From NCBI GenBank assembly GCA_964465945.1, contig CAYXMM010000001.1:1-64000 (forward strand): 64,000 bases of DNA, read 5' to 3'. Below are positions 36,232 to 45,235 of the stretch, piece by piece (positions within the stretch are counted from its first letter, which is position 1; every line of letters begins with the position of its first letter). Position numbers and translations under genes: made by a program. The notes beneath the pieces are model-generated. The model searched no databases. It worked only from the letters and a program-made list of their open reading frames with translations, and had not been told where the DNA came from. The stretch comes from JAJRPT01 sp964465945 (GTDB lineage Bacteria > Bacteroidota > Ignavibacteria > Kapaibacteriales > UBA2268).

Positions 36232-36960
36232 TCATAGTAAAAAACCTTTTTTAAGTGTTAAATCATAATCGCTATCCACTTGTTCATAACTATAAAATTT
36301 AACTCTGTCCCTAACTCTACTAAAAGCGCTTTTATTCAATTCTTTCTCAAATTTTACCTTTCTATCCTCTTCTGCCACACAATAGAATCTTGTAGTAAAG
36401 TATTGCAATTCTGAGAATGTAACGAGAGCATCTCTAAAGTTAGTGCTATGTTCTACTTCAAAAACAGTATCTGGAAAATTTCTTTCATTAAACCAAATCA
36501 CATCAAAAAATCTTACTGTTTCTGATAATATTTTTTCAAAAGTAAATTTCGGAACTTCGTTCATTGTAATAATGCTTCCTAACTTTTTCTCGTTAAAATA
36601 ATGGCTTTTATCATTTGTATATGTATTTTCAATGTCTTTTTTATAATTCCCAATTTCAATTAATTTTCCTTGAATTTCGGAGTGTTTTGTTGTTTTAATA
36701 TCGCTATTTCTCTGAAATTCTTCTTTTTCTGATTTTATTTTATCTAAGAATTCAGTTAAAGCGTAAACACCTAACCCAATTTTTGTAAATTTTGGATCTC
36801 GTTGAACTCTCTCTTGAATTGTGTTCTCTGGAGTTTTACCTTTTAATTTATTATTGTCTTTATACTTCCATATCTCCTTATAAATAAGCTTTAAAGGAGC
36901 TATGTAATTATTCTCCAGCATCACTTTTTCAATTGCATCTGAATATGTAAATTTTTCCAT
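36232..36960 (-). CDS. HARE-HTH protein with PD-(D/E)XK-like nuclease domain
   Basis: Of 242 residues, 1-75 fit the HARE-HTH module (FTYSDAIEKVMLENN, LKLIYKEIWKY, TIQERVQRDPKFTKIGLGVYAL) found in restriction enzymes and chromatin proteins. Residues ~140-215 look nuclease-like: FFDVIWFNER with D153, then TVFEVEHST with E168 and E170. No methyltransferase gene is nearby, so it is not a classical modification-dependent pair. It could recognise modified DNA or act as a solitary defence protein (inference). It lies just downstream of the aldehyde dehydrogenase gene with one base between. Confidence 0.65.
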   Translation of the reverse strand: MEKFTYSDAIEKVMLENNYIAPLKLIYKEIWKYKDNNKLKGKTPENTIQERVQRDPKFTKIGLGVYALTEFLDKIKSEKEEFQRNSDIKTTKHSEIQGKLIEIGNYKKDIENTYTNDKSHYFNEKKLGSIITMNEVPKFTFEKILSETVRFFDVIWFNERNFPDTVFEVEHSTNFRDALVTFSELQYFTTRFYCVAEEDRKVKFEKELNKSAFSRVRDRVKFYSYEQVDSDYDLTLKKGFLL

Positions 36961-36961
36961 T

Positions 36962-38407
36962 CTACCACTTCACGCAGACATTCTTTGTTTCTGTAAAGAA
37001 TTTTAGTGCTTCAAAGCCGCCTTCTCTGCCTACTCCTGAGCTTTTTACTCCACCAAATGGGGTTCTTAGGTCTCTGTGTAGCCAGCAGTTTACCCAAACT
37101 ATGCCTGATTTCAGTTTATAGGCAACGCGGTTGGCGGTGTTTATATTTGTTGTCCATACTGTTGCGGCGAGACCATATTCGGTGCTATTTGCCATTTTAA
37201 TAGCTTCGTCTTCCGTATCAAAAGGAGTAAGTGTTACTACTGGTCCAAATATTTCCTCTTGATTAGTGCGACAATTATAGGGTAAATCTTCAAACACCGT
37301 CGGTTCAATGAACCAGCCATCGTGGCAACGCCCTTCTATGTGAACTGCATTTCCTCCGGCAAGTAAAGTTCCACCTTCTTCTTTGGCAAGTTCTATATAA
37401 GACAAAACTTTTCCGAAATGATCTTGTGAAACCACTGCTCCGAGTTTTGAATCTGGGTCGAGAGGGTCGCCTACTTGTAAAGATTTTACTTTTTCTACAA
37501 AAGCGATTTTAAACTTATCGTAAATACTTCTCTCAATAAATATCCTTGACCCACAAAGGCAAATTTGCCCTTGATTATCAAAACTTGATAGCACGGATTT
37601 GCGAACTGCCAAGTCGAAATCGGCATCAGCAAAAATAATATTAGGGTTTTTTCCTCCAAGTTCTAAAGAAAGTTTCTTAAACATTGGCGCTGCTATTGAA
37701 GAAATAACTTTTCCTGTTGCTGTGCCGCCTGTGAAACTAATGGCTTTAATTTTTGGATGTCTGACTATTGCATCTCCAACTTTGTTACCATAACCATGAA
37801 CTATATTTAGAACGCCTTTTGGTAAGCCGGCTTCAATTGCAAGTTCTGACAATAAATAGGCAGTATAAGGAGTGATTTCTGATGGTTTGGCTACAACTGT
37901 GTTACCTGCAGCAATAGCAGGTGCTATTTTCCAAGTGAATAAGTATAATGGTAAGTTCCAGGGTGAGATGCAACCAACAACCCCAATCGGTTGGCGCAAA
38001 GTATAATTAATTGTGTCATCACCAGGCATATTATGAGATTCAGAAGCAAATTGAGTAATTGCTTGAGCGAAGAATTTAAAATTTGCAGCTGCACGTGGAA
38101 TATCTACTCGCATAGCAAGTTTTAATGGTTTGCCATTATCTTTACTTTCTGCTTCGGCTAATTTATGATGATTTTGTTCAATTAACCGAACTAATTTCAT
38201 AATTATTTCAAATCGATAATCAAGTGTTGTGTTAGACCATGATTCAAAAGATTCTTCCGCCGCTTGGTAAGCCAATTCCACATCATTTGAATCTGAATCT
38301 GGAATTTGTGAATACACTTGCCCAGTTGCTGGTTCATAATTATCAAAATATTGATTGTTTTTAGGAGCAATCAACTCGCCATTTATGTAATTCTTTAATT
38401 GAAACAT
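36962..38407 (-). CDS. Aldehyde dehydrogenase (muconate-semialdehyde type)
   Basis: This 481-aa NAD(P)-dependent enzyme has PWNLPLYLFTWK, LELGGKNPNII with the base Glu, and catalytic Cys in NQGQICLCGSR. The C-terminus GGVKSSGVGREGGFEALKFFTETK fits the 2-hydroxy/2-aminomuconate-semialdehyde group. That group is linked to aromatic meta-cleavage or kynurenine breakdown and sits with an SDR in several Bacteroidota, as here (SDR gene 11 bases upstream). No dioxygenase of that pathway is adjacent, so the substrate is tentative. Confidence 0.85.
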   Translation of the reverse strand: MFQLKNYINGELIAPKNNQYFDNYEPATGQVYSQIPDSDSNDVELAYQAAEESFESWSNTTLDYRFEIIMKLVRLIEQNHHKLAEAESKDNGKPLKLAMRVDIPRAAANFKFFAQAITQFASESHNMPGDDTINYTLRQPIGVVGCISPWNLPLYLFTWKIAPAIAAGNTVVAKPSEITPYTAYLLSELAIEAGLPKGVLNIVHGYGNKVGDAIVRHPKIKAISFTGGTATGKVISSIAAPMFKKLSLELGGKNPNIIFADADFDLAVRKSVLSSFDNQGQICLCGSRIFIERSIYDKFKIAFVEKVKSLQVGDPLDPDSKLGAVVSQDHFGKVLSYIELAKEEGGTLLAGGNAVHIEGRCHDGWFIEPTVFEDLPYNCRTNQEEIFGPVVTLTPFDTEDEAIKMANSTEYGLAATVWTTNINTANRVAYKLKSGIVWVNCWLHRDLRTPFGGVKSSGVGREGGFEALKFFTETKNVCVKW

Positions 38408-38418
38408 TTTATTCTAAT

Positions 38419-39216
38419 TTATAATGATTGAGTCCTACCACCATCAACTGGTAAATTAATTCCATTAATGTATGCTGCTGCTGGGCTTGCCAAGAAGGCA
38501 ACAGCATTTGCAACTTCGTCAGCAGTTCCAAATCGATGCATTGGAATATCTGAGTACATTGATTCCACTACTTCTTCTATTGATTTTCCAGAAGCACTTG
38601 CTTTCTTTTGAACTAATGATTTCAACCTTGCTGTTTCAGTATATCCGGGCAGAACATTATTAACTGTAACATTATATTGACCTAATTCACCTGCAAGAGT
38701 TTTAGCCCAATTTGCTACTGCGCCTCTAATTGTGTTTGAAACTCCAAGACCAATAATGGGTGCTTTAACAGAAGTTGAAATAATATTAATAATCCTACCG
38801 TACTGCTTTCTCTTCATTGCTGGAAATATTTTCTGCACAATAGAATGATTATTTAATAAGTGCATCTCAAATGCTTTTACAAATTCAAGAGTATTAGCAA
38901 AAATAGTTGCAGCGCCCGGAGGTCCGCCTGTATTATTAATTAATATTTCAATCTCAGGGGTTTTCTTTAACTGCTCATCAAGAGCGTTTATTACCTCTTG
39001 GTTATAAGCAAAATCAGCAACGAAGTAAGAATGGTATTGTCCTGATTTTGCAGGTAATTCTTTAAGTACTTCTTTTAATTTATCTTCATTTCTTGCTGCA
39101 AGAACAACGTTTGCTCCCATCTCGGCAAGCTTTATTGCTGTTGCTTGACCAATACCTTGAGTTGATCCACAAACAAGAGCATATTTGTTTTTTAAATTTA
39201 AGTTTATACTTGACAT
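38419..39216 (-). CDS. SDR family oxidoreductase
   Basis: This ~265-aa classical SDR has the cofactor motif GSTQGIGQATA, NNTGG (NNAG variant), catalytic residues in IINIISTSVKAP, a C-terminal INGINLPVDGGRT end and ALKLAE-type helices. The usual YxxxK is not obvious: the region after the Ser reads GLGVSNTIRGAVANW, with Asn where Tyr is expected. Activity may therefore differ from standard SDRs. ATG at 39216 is preferred over the TTG at 39255, because that TTG is part of a TAATTTTG promoter element. It forms an operon with the aldehyde dehydrogenase. Confidence 0.8.
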   Translation of the reverse strand: MSSINLNLKNKYALVCGSTQGIGQATAIKLAEMGANVVLAARNEDKLKEVLKELPAKSGQYHSYFVADFAYNQEVINALDEQLKKTPEIEILINNTGGPPGAATIFANTLEFVKAFEMHLLNNHSIVQKIFPAMKRKQYGRIINIISTSVKAPIIGLGVSNTIRGAVANWAKTLAGELGQYNVTVNNVLPGYTETARLKSLVQKKASASGKSIEEVVESMYSDIPMHRFGTADEVANAVAFLASPAAAYINGINLPVDGGRTQSL

Positions 39217-39252
39217 AATTAAATCAAAATGTTTGAAACGATTTATCTTATT

Positions 39253-39260
39253 CAAAATTA
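39253..39260 (-). promoter_or_regulatory. -7 element of the SDR-ALDH operon
   Basis: TAATTTTG on the minus strand ends 36 bases before the chosen ATG at 39216. Confidence 0.55.
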
Positions 39261-39276
39261 TAAAATATTAACTAAA

Positions 39277-39310
39277 TAAAAAAAAAGAGATTTGAAAATT
39301 TCACATCTCT
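39277..39310 (-). terminator. Terminator after the TPR lipoprotein gene
   Basis: AGAGAT-TGAAA pairs with TTTCA-ATCTCT, with single mismatches, and a T-rich tail follows on the minus strand. Confidence 0.75.
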
Positions 39311-39336
39311 CATTGAATTATTTAAAGTTATTTTAG

Positions 39337-40404
39337 TTATAATTTTTGAAGCATTTTCCTTGCTCTTGGTATATGTTCGCTTTTAGGATATTCAGCAATT
39401 AGCTGTTTAAAAGTTTCTCTTGCGTTATCGGTTTGTCCATTTCTAATTTGAGATTCTGCAATCATTACTTTTGCATCTTCTTTTTTATTAAACTCTGGAC
39501 TTTCAAGAACTTTAATGAAATAATCAATTGCTTTTTGATATTGTTGCAATCCAAAATATGATTCACCTAAGTAATAATTTTGTGTGGATTTCTCTAATGC
39601 TGTTGTTAATCCAGATTCTATTTCTTTTAATTTAGATATTGCTTTTGAGTAATCCTTGTTTTTAAGATAGTTTTCTGTTAATTCAAAGCTAAGTTTATTC
39701 AAATCAGAAACATTGCCACTTGATTGGTTAGGGATTTCTTCTTTTGGGCTTTCTTTTACAATATCTTTTTTAGATGTTTCAGTTATTTTATTTTCTTTTT
39801 TTGGCTTAATATTTGTTTTTGTTGGAATAGGTTTTTCCTTTTTACCTTCATTTACTGCTTCGTCGGATTTCATAACAAATTTATCTTTTTTTCTATCTTC
39901 GACTTCATCATCTTCTGCACCTGTGGAGGCAATATTCTTTTTATTTACTAATTTTTTCAAGGCATCTTTAATCTCAGCTATATCAGACTTCATATTACTT
40001 ACGTCTCTATTGATATTAGAAATTGAACCCTTTATTTCAGTTTGATTTTTACTTAAATTTTCAATTTGTTTGTTTAATGGTAAAAGTAAATTACTTATAT
40101 CGGGAGTATCTGTTTTTATTTCTTTTGTCGTTGTTGAGCTTGCAATACTTTGTTTAGTTGCTTCTTCCATTAATTTGGCAAATTCCTCAGATTCTATGTC
40201 ATCATCTACTTTCTTACGTTTATCTAATCTCTCTTCATCGTTAGTTAATGTTTCGTCTGAGCCATAAACTTTTTTTCCTCTAACTGACGACGGCATAACA
40301 CATGAACTTAAAGAAAATAGTGTAATAATCGCCACAATACTTAAAGTGTTGCGTAATATTCTACTATGGGAATTATTATTCGATAAGATTTTCATTGTTT
40401 TCAT
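39337..40404 (-). CDS. CpoB/YbgF-like TPR lipoprotein
   Basis: This 355-aa protein has an N-terminal signal with lipobox LSSC (Cys near residue 35), a charged low-complexity region, a coiled coil at ~residues 100-155 (LLPLNKQIENLSKNQTEIKGSI) and a Lys/Glu-rich linker. Three tetratricopeptide repeats sit at the C-terminus (QNYYLGESYFGLQQYQKAIDYF, AKVMIAESQIRNGQTDNARETF, YPKSEHIPRARKML). Coiled coil plus C-terminal TPR matches CpoB, which links the Tol-Pal system to peptidoglycan synthesis. No tol genes are adjacent, so the role is inferred. Confidence 0.75.
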   Translation of the reverse strand: MKTMKILSNNNSHSRILRNTLSIVAIITLFSLSSCVMPSSVRGKKVYGSDETLTNDEERLDKRKKVDDDIESEEFAKLMEEATKQSIASSTTTKEIKTDTPDISNLLLPLNKQIENLSKNQTEIKGSISNINRDVSNMKSDIAEIKDALKKLVNKKNIASTGAEDDEVEDRKKDKFVMKSDEAVNEGKKEKPIPTKTNIKPKKENKITETSKKDIVKESPKEEIPNQSSGNVSDLNKLSFELTENYLKNKDYSKAISKLKEIESGLTTALEKSTQNYYLGESYFGLQQYQKAIDYFIKVLESPEFNKKEDAKVMIAESQIRNGQTDNARETFKQLIAEYPKSEHIPRARKMLQKL

Positions 40405-40461
40405 AGTTTTTTAACCATTTTTTCAATAATTTTCGATTTTAAAAATATAAATTCAAAAAAA

Positions 40462-41595
40462 GTGCCAAATAACAAATTAAAGATATTAGTAATAAACTGG
40501 CAAGACATAAAAAATCCGAACGGTGGAGGTGCGGAGGTACATTTTCATGAGATATTTAAAAGAATAGCTGCGAAGGGTCATCAAGTGGATTTGTTTTGTT
40601 GCGGAGATAGTTCCTTAGCTGATTTGGAAGTTATTGATGATATAAATATTATTAGGAGAGGGAGTAGGAATACTTTTAATTTTATTGTTCCAAAGGTATA
40701 TAAAGATGTGTTTTCAAAGAATAAATATGATATTATAATTGATGATATTAATAAAATTCCTTTTTATACACCCTTATATGTAAAAGAACCATTACTTGCT
40801 TTGAGCCATCATTTTTTTGGTGCGAGTATTTTCCGAGAAGCATCTATTCCTGCTGGGTTGTATGTCAATCTTGCTGAATTTATGATGAAATTCATTTACT
40901 ATAACACTAAATTTGCCGTTGTATCGCAAAGCACTTTAGATGATTTTATAAAAAGAGGGTATGATAAAAGCAATTTTAAAATAATCACAAACGCAATTTC
41001 TCATAGTGAATATCCTATGAAAATAGGAAAAAAGAATGATGAATTTACAATTACTTACTTTGGAAGATTAAAAAAGTATAAATCTGTCGACCATTTATTA
41101 AGGGCATTTGCTATTGTAAAAAAACTCCATGATAATTGTAAATTGTCAATTATTGGACGAGGGGATTATCGTGGTGAATTGGAGAGGTTGGCAAAAGAAT
41201 TAAAAATTGATGACAAAATTATTTTTCACGGCTTTGTTGATGATGTAACAAAAAATGAATTATTGTGTAATTCTCATATTGTCGTGAACACATCTTTAAA
41301 AGAAGGGTGGGGAATTACGAATATTGAAGCAAATGCTTGTGGTACACCTGTGCTTTCGGCTAATGTTCCTGGCTTACGTGATTCTGTTAGGAATGGTGTG
41401 TCTGGCTTACTCTATGAATATGGCAATATAGAAGAAATGGCGGTTAAATTGAAGTTTTTAATTGATAATAAATCAGAATTGTCAAAAATGGAAAATGGAG
41501 CGGTTGAGTGGGCTAAGCAATTTTCTTGGGATAAATCAGCTGAAGAAATGTTGAATTATATAAAAGAAGTTGTAAATTTGAATATTAGAAAATAA
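40462..41595 (+). CDS. Glycosyltransferase family 4 protein
   Basis: This 377-aa GT-B enzyme has an N-terminal acceptor domain with NPNGGGAEVHFHEIFKRIA and a C-terminal donor domain with YFGRLKKYKSVDHLLRAF, LSIIGRGDYR, IFHGFVDD and the EGWGITNIEANACGTPVL motif holding the donor-binding Glu residues. It transfers an activated sugar in envelope glycan assembly. The start codon is GTG. Acceptor and sugar are unknown. Confidence 0.88.
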   Translation: MPNNKLKILVINWQDIKNPNGGGAEVHFHEIFKRIAAKGHQVDLFCCGDSSLADLEVIDDINIIRRGSRNTFNFIVPKVYKDVFSKNKYDIIIDDINKIPFYTPLYVKEPLLALSHHFFGASIFREASIPAGLYVNLAEFMMKFIYYNTKFAVVSQSTLDDFIKRGYDKSNFKIITNAISHSEYPMKIGKKNDEFTITYFGRLKKYKSVDHLLRAFAIVKKLHDNCKLSIIGRGDYRGELERLAKELKIDDKIIFHGFVDDVTKNELLCNSHIVVNTSLKEGWGITNIEANACGTPVLSANVPGLRDSVRNGVSGLLYEYGNIEEMAVKLKFLIDNKSELSKMENGAVEWAKQFSWDKSAEEMLNYIKEVVNLNIRK

Positions 41596-41628
41596 AAAAA
41601 TATTTATTAAAAAATTATAAGGTTACTT

Positions 41629-42483
41629 ATGAAGAATTACTTAAAATTAGTTTTGTTTGCTTTGTTAGCAATAACTTTCGTTTCTTGTCAAGAAGAAGAT
41701 GACAAAGATAAAGATCCAGTGACAAACAAAGATTATTATCCTTTAGCAAATGGAACAAGTTGGGAATATGAAGTTAATGAAGTGACTGCCGATGGTAGTT
41801 TAAGTTTAATTAACTATGAAAAAGACGAAGTGCAAGGAACTGAAAGTTTAGATGGCAAAACAGTTACTGTTGTGGCTGTTTACCAAAAAGAACCCGGTGC
41901 TGACACTTGGGGCGACCCCCACGAAAATCTTAACAGCAAATATTATGCTGAAAATGGCAAAGTATACACTTCAATAAAATACATTGAAAATCTTTTAACT
42001 TTTGAAGATTTTAATTTATCATTTCCATTAAACACAGATTTAAAATTTGTAAAAATGATTGATTTTGCTGTTGATAGTTGGACAGTAATTGAAATGCCAT
42101 ATACTAATTTACCATTAAATTATTCTGGACAAGATTTAAAATTTACTGGTACAATTAAATTAATCGCGAAAAACTTATCAAGCGAGAATTATTCTAACTC
42201 AAATTTAAGTATAAATGAATCTGCAAATGTAGTTGAGTATTCGTTTCAACTTACTGGCGATGTAACAATGACACTCTCAGGAGCAACTTTGCCAGCAGGC
42301 ACAATCACTGTAGCTTCAAAAAGGAAACATTGGTTAGTTAATAATGTTGGTTTAGTAAAAAGAGAAGATAGCGCAGTTTCAATTGAAGCAACTGGCTTAT
42401 TAGCTCAATTCATAAATAATATTCCAGATATTCCAGGTAATAGATATGAAATTACTGCTTACACAAAAGCAACAACAAAATAA
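41629..42483 (+). CDS. Secreted lipoprotein, hypothetical
   Basis: This 284-aa protein has a signal peptide and lipobox TFVSC (Cys at residue 20), then an acidic spacer (QEEDDKDKD) that may direct surface display in this phylum. YYPLANGTSWEYEVNEV follows, a motif common at the start of beta-rich Bacteroidota lipoproteins. The rest is predicted beta-sandwich. Function unknown. It lies 33 bases after the glycosyltransferase gene and ends in a strong terminator. Confidence 0.75.
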   Translation: MKNYLKLVLFALLAITFVSCQEEDDKDKDPVTNKDYYPLANGTSWEYEVNEVTADGSLSLINYEKDEVQGTESLDGKTVTVVAVYQKEPGADTWGDPHENLNSKYYAENGKVYTSIKYIENLLTFEDFNLSFPLNTDLKFVKMIDFAVDSWTVIEMPYTNLPLNYSGQDLKFTGTIKLIAKNLSSENYSNSNLSINESANVVEYSFQLTGDVTMTLSGATLPAGTITVASKRKHWLVNNVGLVKREDSAVSIEATGLLAQFINNIPDIPGNRYEITAYTKATTK

Positions 42484-42508
42484 TATAAATAGTTTAGAAA
42501 AAATATAG

Positions 42509-42536
42509 AAGCCGAGTTTACCTCGGCTTTTTTTTA
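42509..42536 (+). terminator. Rho-independent terminator after the lipoprotein gene
   Basis: AAGCCGAG pairs with CTCGGCTT, followed by eight T. Confidence 0.92.
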
Positions 42537-42544
42537 TTTCCACT

Positions 42545-42812
42545 CGGTTACTGAGCTTAGTCGAAGTATTAGAGGGCTGACAGCTTTTCGACGGAGTGTT
42601 CGCATCTAAAAATGCTTCGTAAAAGTATAACATCAATAGCAAAATGAGTTAATAGAAGATTATCAACTTCGGAGAAGTTGAGTATTAATAGAAAAAATAC
42701 ACAAACCAAACACAACCTTCAGAAGATTTCAAACCTTCCGAAGGTTTAATCAAGATACTCTCTTCCATTGAGGGAAGTGCCCGTCAGGGCGATGGGTGAT
42801 ATTTTGCTCGAC
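42545..42812. repeat. Mosaic of dispersed intergenic repeat modules (copy 1)
   Basis: Three modules are shared with 60154-60358. (A) 42545-42569, around ACTGAGCTTAGTCGAAGTAT. (B) 42615-42697, with ACATCAATAGCAAAATGA and AACTTCGGAGAAGTTGA. (C) 42787-42810, with GGCGATGGGTGA and TTTTGCTCG. The order differs: A-B-C here, A-C-B at 60 kb. Confidence 0.8.
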
Positions 42813-42902
42813 ATTCTAACGAATGTGAATATCTGACAAAATTGTAATAGTACAATCTTATATATCAGGGATACACTATACAGACAGGTGTTTTTTTACT
42901 TA

Positions 42903-43676
42903 TCAAATTAATCCTAATCCAAGTGCAACGGATAGGAAAATTAAAGCAATCGCTACAAATACTTGTATGAATTTTAATGTTACTTTTTTGAGTAGTTTAT
43001 TTCCAAAATACGAGCCAAACATTGCTGAAATTGCTGCTAAACCAACAAGCCCTATATTTGATTGAATATCTGAAATTAAGAAATTATTAGAATAAACTGA
43101 CAATCTTGTTAAATCTATGAAAATTGAACATACAACCGCTGTCCCAATGTATGCTTCTTTTGTCAAACCAGCTTTTAATAGAAAAATACTACGGAATGCT
43201 CCTTGATTACCTGAAAGTCCTCCAAAAAAGCCACTTAAAATCCCACCAATCCAGATTTTATTTTTATTTATTTTAATTTTACTTAAAAATGGGAATAAAT
43301 CTAATATGGCAAAGAAAAAGAGTATCACTGCGATTGTTAAGTTTATCGGATATATTTGCTTCTCACTTCCAAAAAATGAATAAGAATAAAATGCTTCTAA
43401 TTTATTAAGGTGAACTAAAGTATAAGAACCAACAAAAGCAAATATTACCGAAGGAATGCCAAATTTAATTAATGCTTCTTTGCTTGCATTTTTTCCAACA
43501 AGAAAAAACTTAAATAAATTATTAAGCAAGTGAACTATTGCAGTCAATGCTATTGCAAGTTTTACTGGAAAAAAAAGCATAAAAGCAGGCGTGAGAATTG
43601 TGCCTAAACCGAAGCCAGAAAAGAAATTTAATATTGCAACTAAGAATGCGGTTGCTGAGATTAATATATATTCCAT
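42903..43676 (-). CDS. TSUP family sulfite/organosulfonate exporter-type permease
   Basis: This ~257-aa integral membrane protein has about eight hydrophobic segments. Two copies of the family motif are present: FFSGFGLGTILTPAFMLFFP near the N-terminus and GFFGGLSGNQGAFRSIFLLKAG in the middle. The family moves sulfite, sulfonates or other small anions. ATG at 43676 (MEYILISATAFL) is chosen; the longer frame from 43739 adds an unlikely basic/hydrophobic lead that reaches into the divergent promoter region. Confidence 0.83.
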   Translation of the reverse strand: MEYILISATAFLVAILNFFSGFGLGTILTPAFMLFFPVKLAIALTAIVHLLNNLFKFFLVGKNASKEALIKFGIPSVIFAFVGSYTLVHLNKLEAFYSYSFFGSEKQIYPINLTIAVILFFFAILDLFPFLSKIKINKNKIWIGGILSGFFGGLSGNQGAFRSIFLLKAGLTKEAYIGTAVVCSIFIDLTRLSVYSNNFLISDIQSNIGLVGLAAISAMFGSYFGNKLLKKVTLKFIQVFVAIALIFLSVALGLGLI

Positions 43677-43748
43677 AATTTTATTTTTATTTAAAATCAA
43701 AAATATCAAAATATATTTTATTCTTAGTAGTTTTATCATTTTATAAAT

Positions 43749-44633
43749 ATGAATAGAAAAGATTTTATAAAATTAATGGCTTTAACGCCAATTGGAGCAA
43801 TGTCTATGGACTTAAAAACATTTGGGAATTTGAGTTCTGAGTTTAGTAATTCTCCTCTTATGCCAATATTATTTCTCGGACATGGCTCACCAATGAACGC
43901 TATCGAGGAAAATGAGTTTACTAATTCCTTTAAGAATTTATCAAGCGAATTTCTGAAGCCGAATGCCGTTGTTTGTATTTCGGCACATTGGGAAACAAAA
44001 GGAACTTTTGTTACAGCGATGGAAAAACCAAAAACTATACACGATTTTGGTGGTTTCCCTAAAGAATTATATGAAATTGAATATCCCGCTACTGGTAACC
44101 CAATGCTTGCTAAAGACATTCAAAACTTAGTTCAAAAAACTCAAATTGAGTTAGACCATCAATGGGGACTTGACCACGGCACTTGGTCAGTTTTGAAGCA
44201 CATTTATCCCGAAGCAGATGTTCCAGTCTTGCAGATGAGCATTGATTTCACACAATCACCAGCAAGTTTATATAATTTAGGAAAAGAACTTCAAGAGTTA
44301 CGTAAAAAAGGAGTGCTTTTTATTGGTAGTGGGAATATAGTCCATAATTTGCGACGCGTTGCTTGGAACAAATTGAATGAAGATAATTTCGGCTTTGATT
44401 GGGCTTTTGAAGCGAATAATCAATTTAAAAACTTAATTTTATCTAATAATCATAAGCAATTACTTGACTTCACAAATCTTGGGACTGCTGCAAATCTTGC
44501 AATACCAACACCCGAACATTTTTTACCTTTACTTTACATCTTAGGAATGAAACAAAAAAATGACGAAATTTCAATCTTCAATGATAAAGCAGTAGGTGGC
44601 TCTTTGACAATGACTTCGTTCAAGTTTTATTGA
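43749..44633 (+). CDS. ygiD: DODA-type extradiol dioxygenase (4,5-DOPA dioxygenase-like), with exported-type N-terminus
   Basis: This 294-aa enzyme belongs to the LigB/DODA family. Metal-site His residues appear in LFLGHGSPMNAI, CISAHWETKG, HQWGLDHGTWSVL and GSGNIVHNLR. The family opens catechol-type rings, such as L-DOPA. Residues 1-~30 (MNRKDFIKLMALTPIGAMS) precede the conserved domain and resemble a signal or Tat-like leader lacking the twin Arg. This leader is usual in Bacteroidota members of the family and suggests export, though this is not certain. Confidence 0.87.
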   Translation: MNRKDFIKLMALTPIGAMSMDLKTFGNLSSEFSNSPLMPILFLGHGSPMNAIEENEFTNSFKNLSSEFLKPNAVVCISAHWETKGTFVTAMEKPKTIHDFGGFPKELYEIEYPATGNPMLAKDIQNLVQKTQIELDHQWGLDHGTWSVLKHIYPEADVPVLQMSIDFTQSPASLYNLGKELQELRKKGVLFIGSGNIVHNLRRVAWNKLNEDNFGFDWAFEANNQFKNLILSNNHKQLLDFTNLGTAANLAIPTPEHFLPLLYILGMKQKNDEISIFNDKAVGGSLTMTSFKFY

Positions 44634-44656
44634 AATTATATAATTGAATTTTATTC

Positions 44657-44664
44657 TAATTTTG
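44657..44664 (+). promoter_or_regulatory. -7 element TAATTTTG
   Basis: TAATTTTG ends 12 bases before the ATG at 44677, giving a very short leader. Confidence 0.5.
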
Positions 44665-44676
44665 AGGTGTTAAATT

Positions 44677-45120
44677 ATGAAAATAAATAGTTTTAAATTA
44701 AGAATAGATGAGCCATTTAATTTAAGTGATTTAGATGAAATAAATGATTTTATTAGTAAAGTGAAAGTTACTAAATCAGTTTCACAATTTGTTCAAAAAG
44801 ATATTCCTTATTGGTCGTTGGTTTTCTTTTATGAAGAAAAAAACGAAGCTTATACTAATGAGCCAAAAATTTTATATCCAAAGGATACACCTTTAAATGA
44901 GGAACAACAAAAAATATATAATGCGCTTTCAGATTGGCGAAATGAGGTAGCAAAATCATTAAAAGTACCACAATTTTATATTTGTCATAATTCTGAATTA
45001 GTAACTTTTAGTATTCTAAAGCCAAAAACAATAGAAGAGTTCCATAAAATAAAAGGATGGAGTGGAAAAAAATTAGAAAAATATGGAGAAGAAATTATTT
45101 CAATAATTAATTCTTTTTAA
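44677..45120 (+). CDS. HRDC domain-containing protein
   Basis: Of 147 residues, the C-terminal ~75 (LNEEQQKIYNALSDWRNEVAKSLKVPQFYICHN ... IKGWSGKKLEKYGEEIISII) form an HRDC helical domain as found at the end of RecQ and RNase D. The N-terminal half carries a small alpha/beta module (KINSFKLRID, SQFVQKDIPYWSLVFFYEE). Stand-alone proteins of this type are common in Bacteroidota. The nucleic-acid-binding role is inferred. Confidence 0.82.
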   Translation: MKINSFKLRIDEPFNLSDLDEINDFISKVKVTKSVSQFVQKDIPYWSLVFFYEEKNEAYTNEPKILYPKDTPLNEEQQKIYNALSDWRNEVAKSLKVPQFYICHNSELVTFSILKPKTIEEFHKIKGWSGKKLEKYGEEIISIINSF

Positions 45121-45235
45121 ATAAATTTTATCATAATAATTAAGACTACTTCCGACAAAAATACTTAACCACCCAAAAATTTTTAAGAACATATCTTATT
45201 CTATAAAAATGTGGAAAACTTTTTTTGGAAATCTG

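Larger units (their letters stand above)
42484..42902. other. Repeat-rich intergenic region
   Basis: After the terminator this 419-bp spacer is made of dispersed repeat modules, short inverted repeats such as AACTTC-GGA-GAAGTT (42665) and AAACCTTC-C-GAAGGTTT (42731). No gene was found. Confidence 0.65.

Noticed and set aside
39713..40267. Three plus-strand frames opposite the TPR lipoprotein
   Set aside because: They are Phe/Ser-rich antisense shadows of a Lys/Glu-rich protein.
42545..42812. Considered as a CRISPR or tandem array
   Set aside because: The repeats are not regularly spaced and spacers are absent; they are mosaic modules shared with other intergenic sites.
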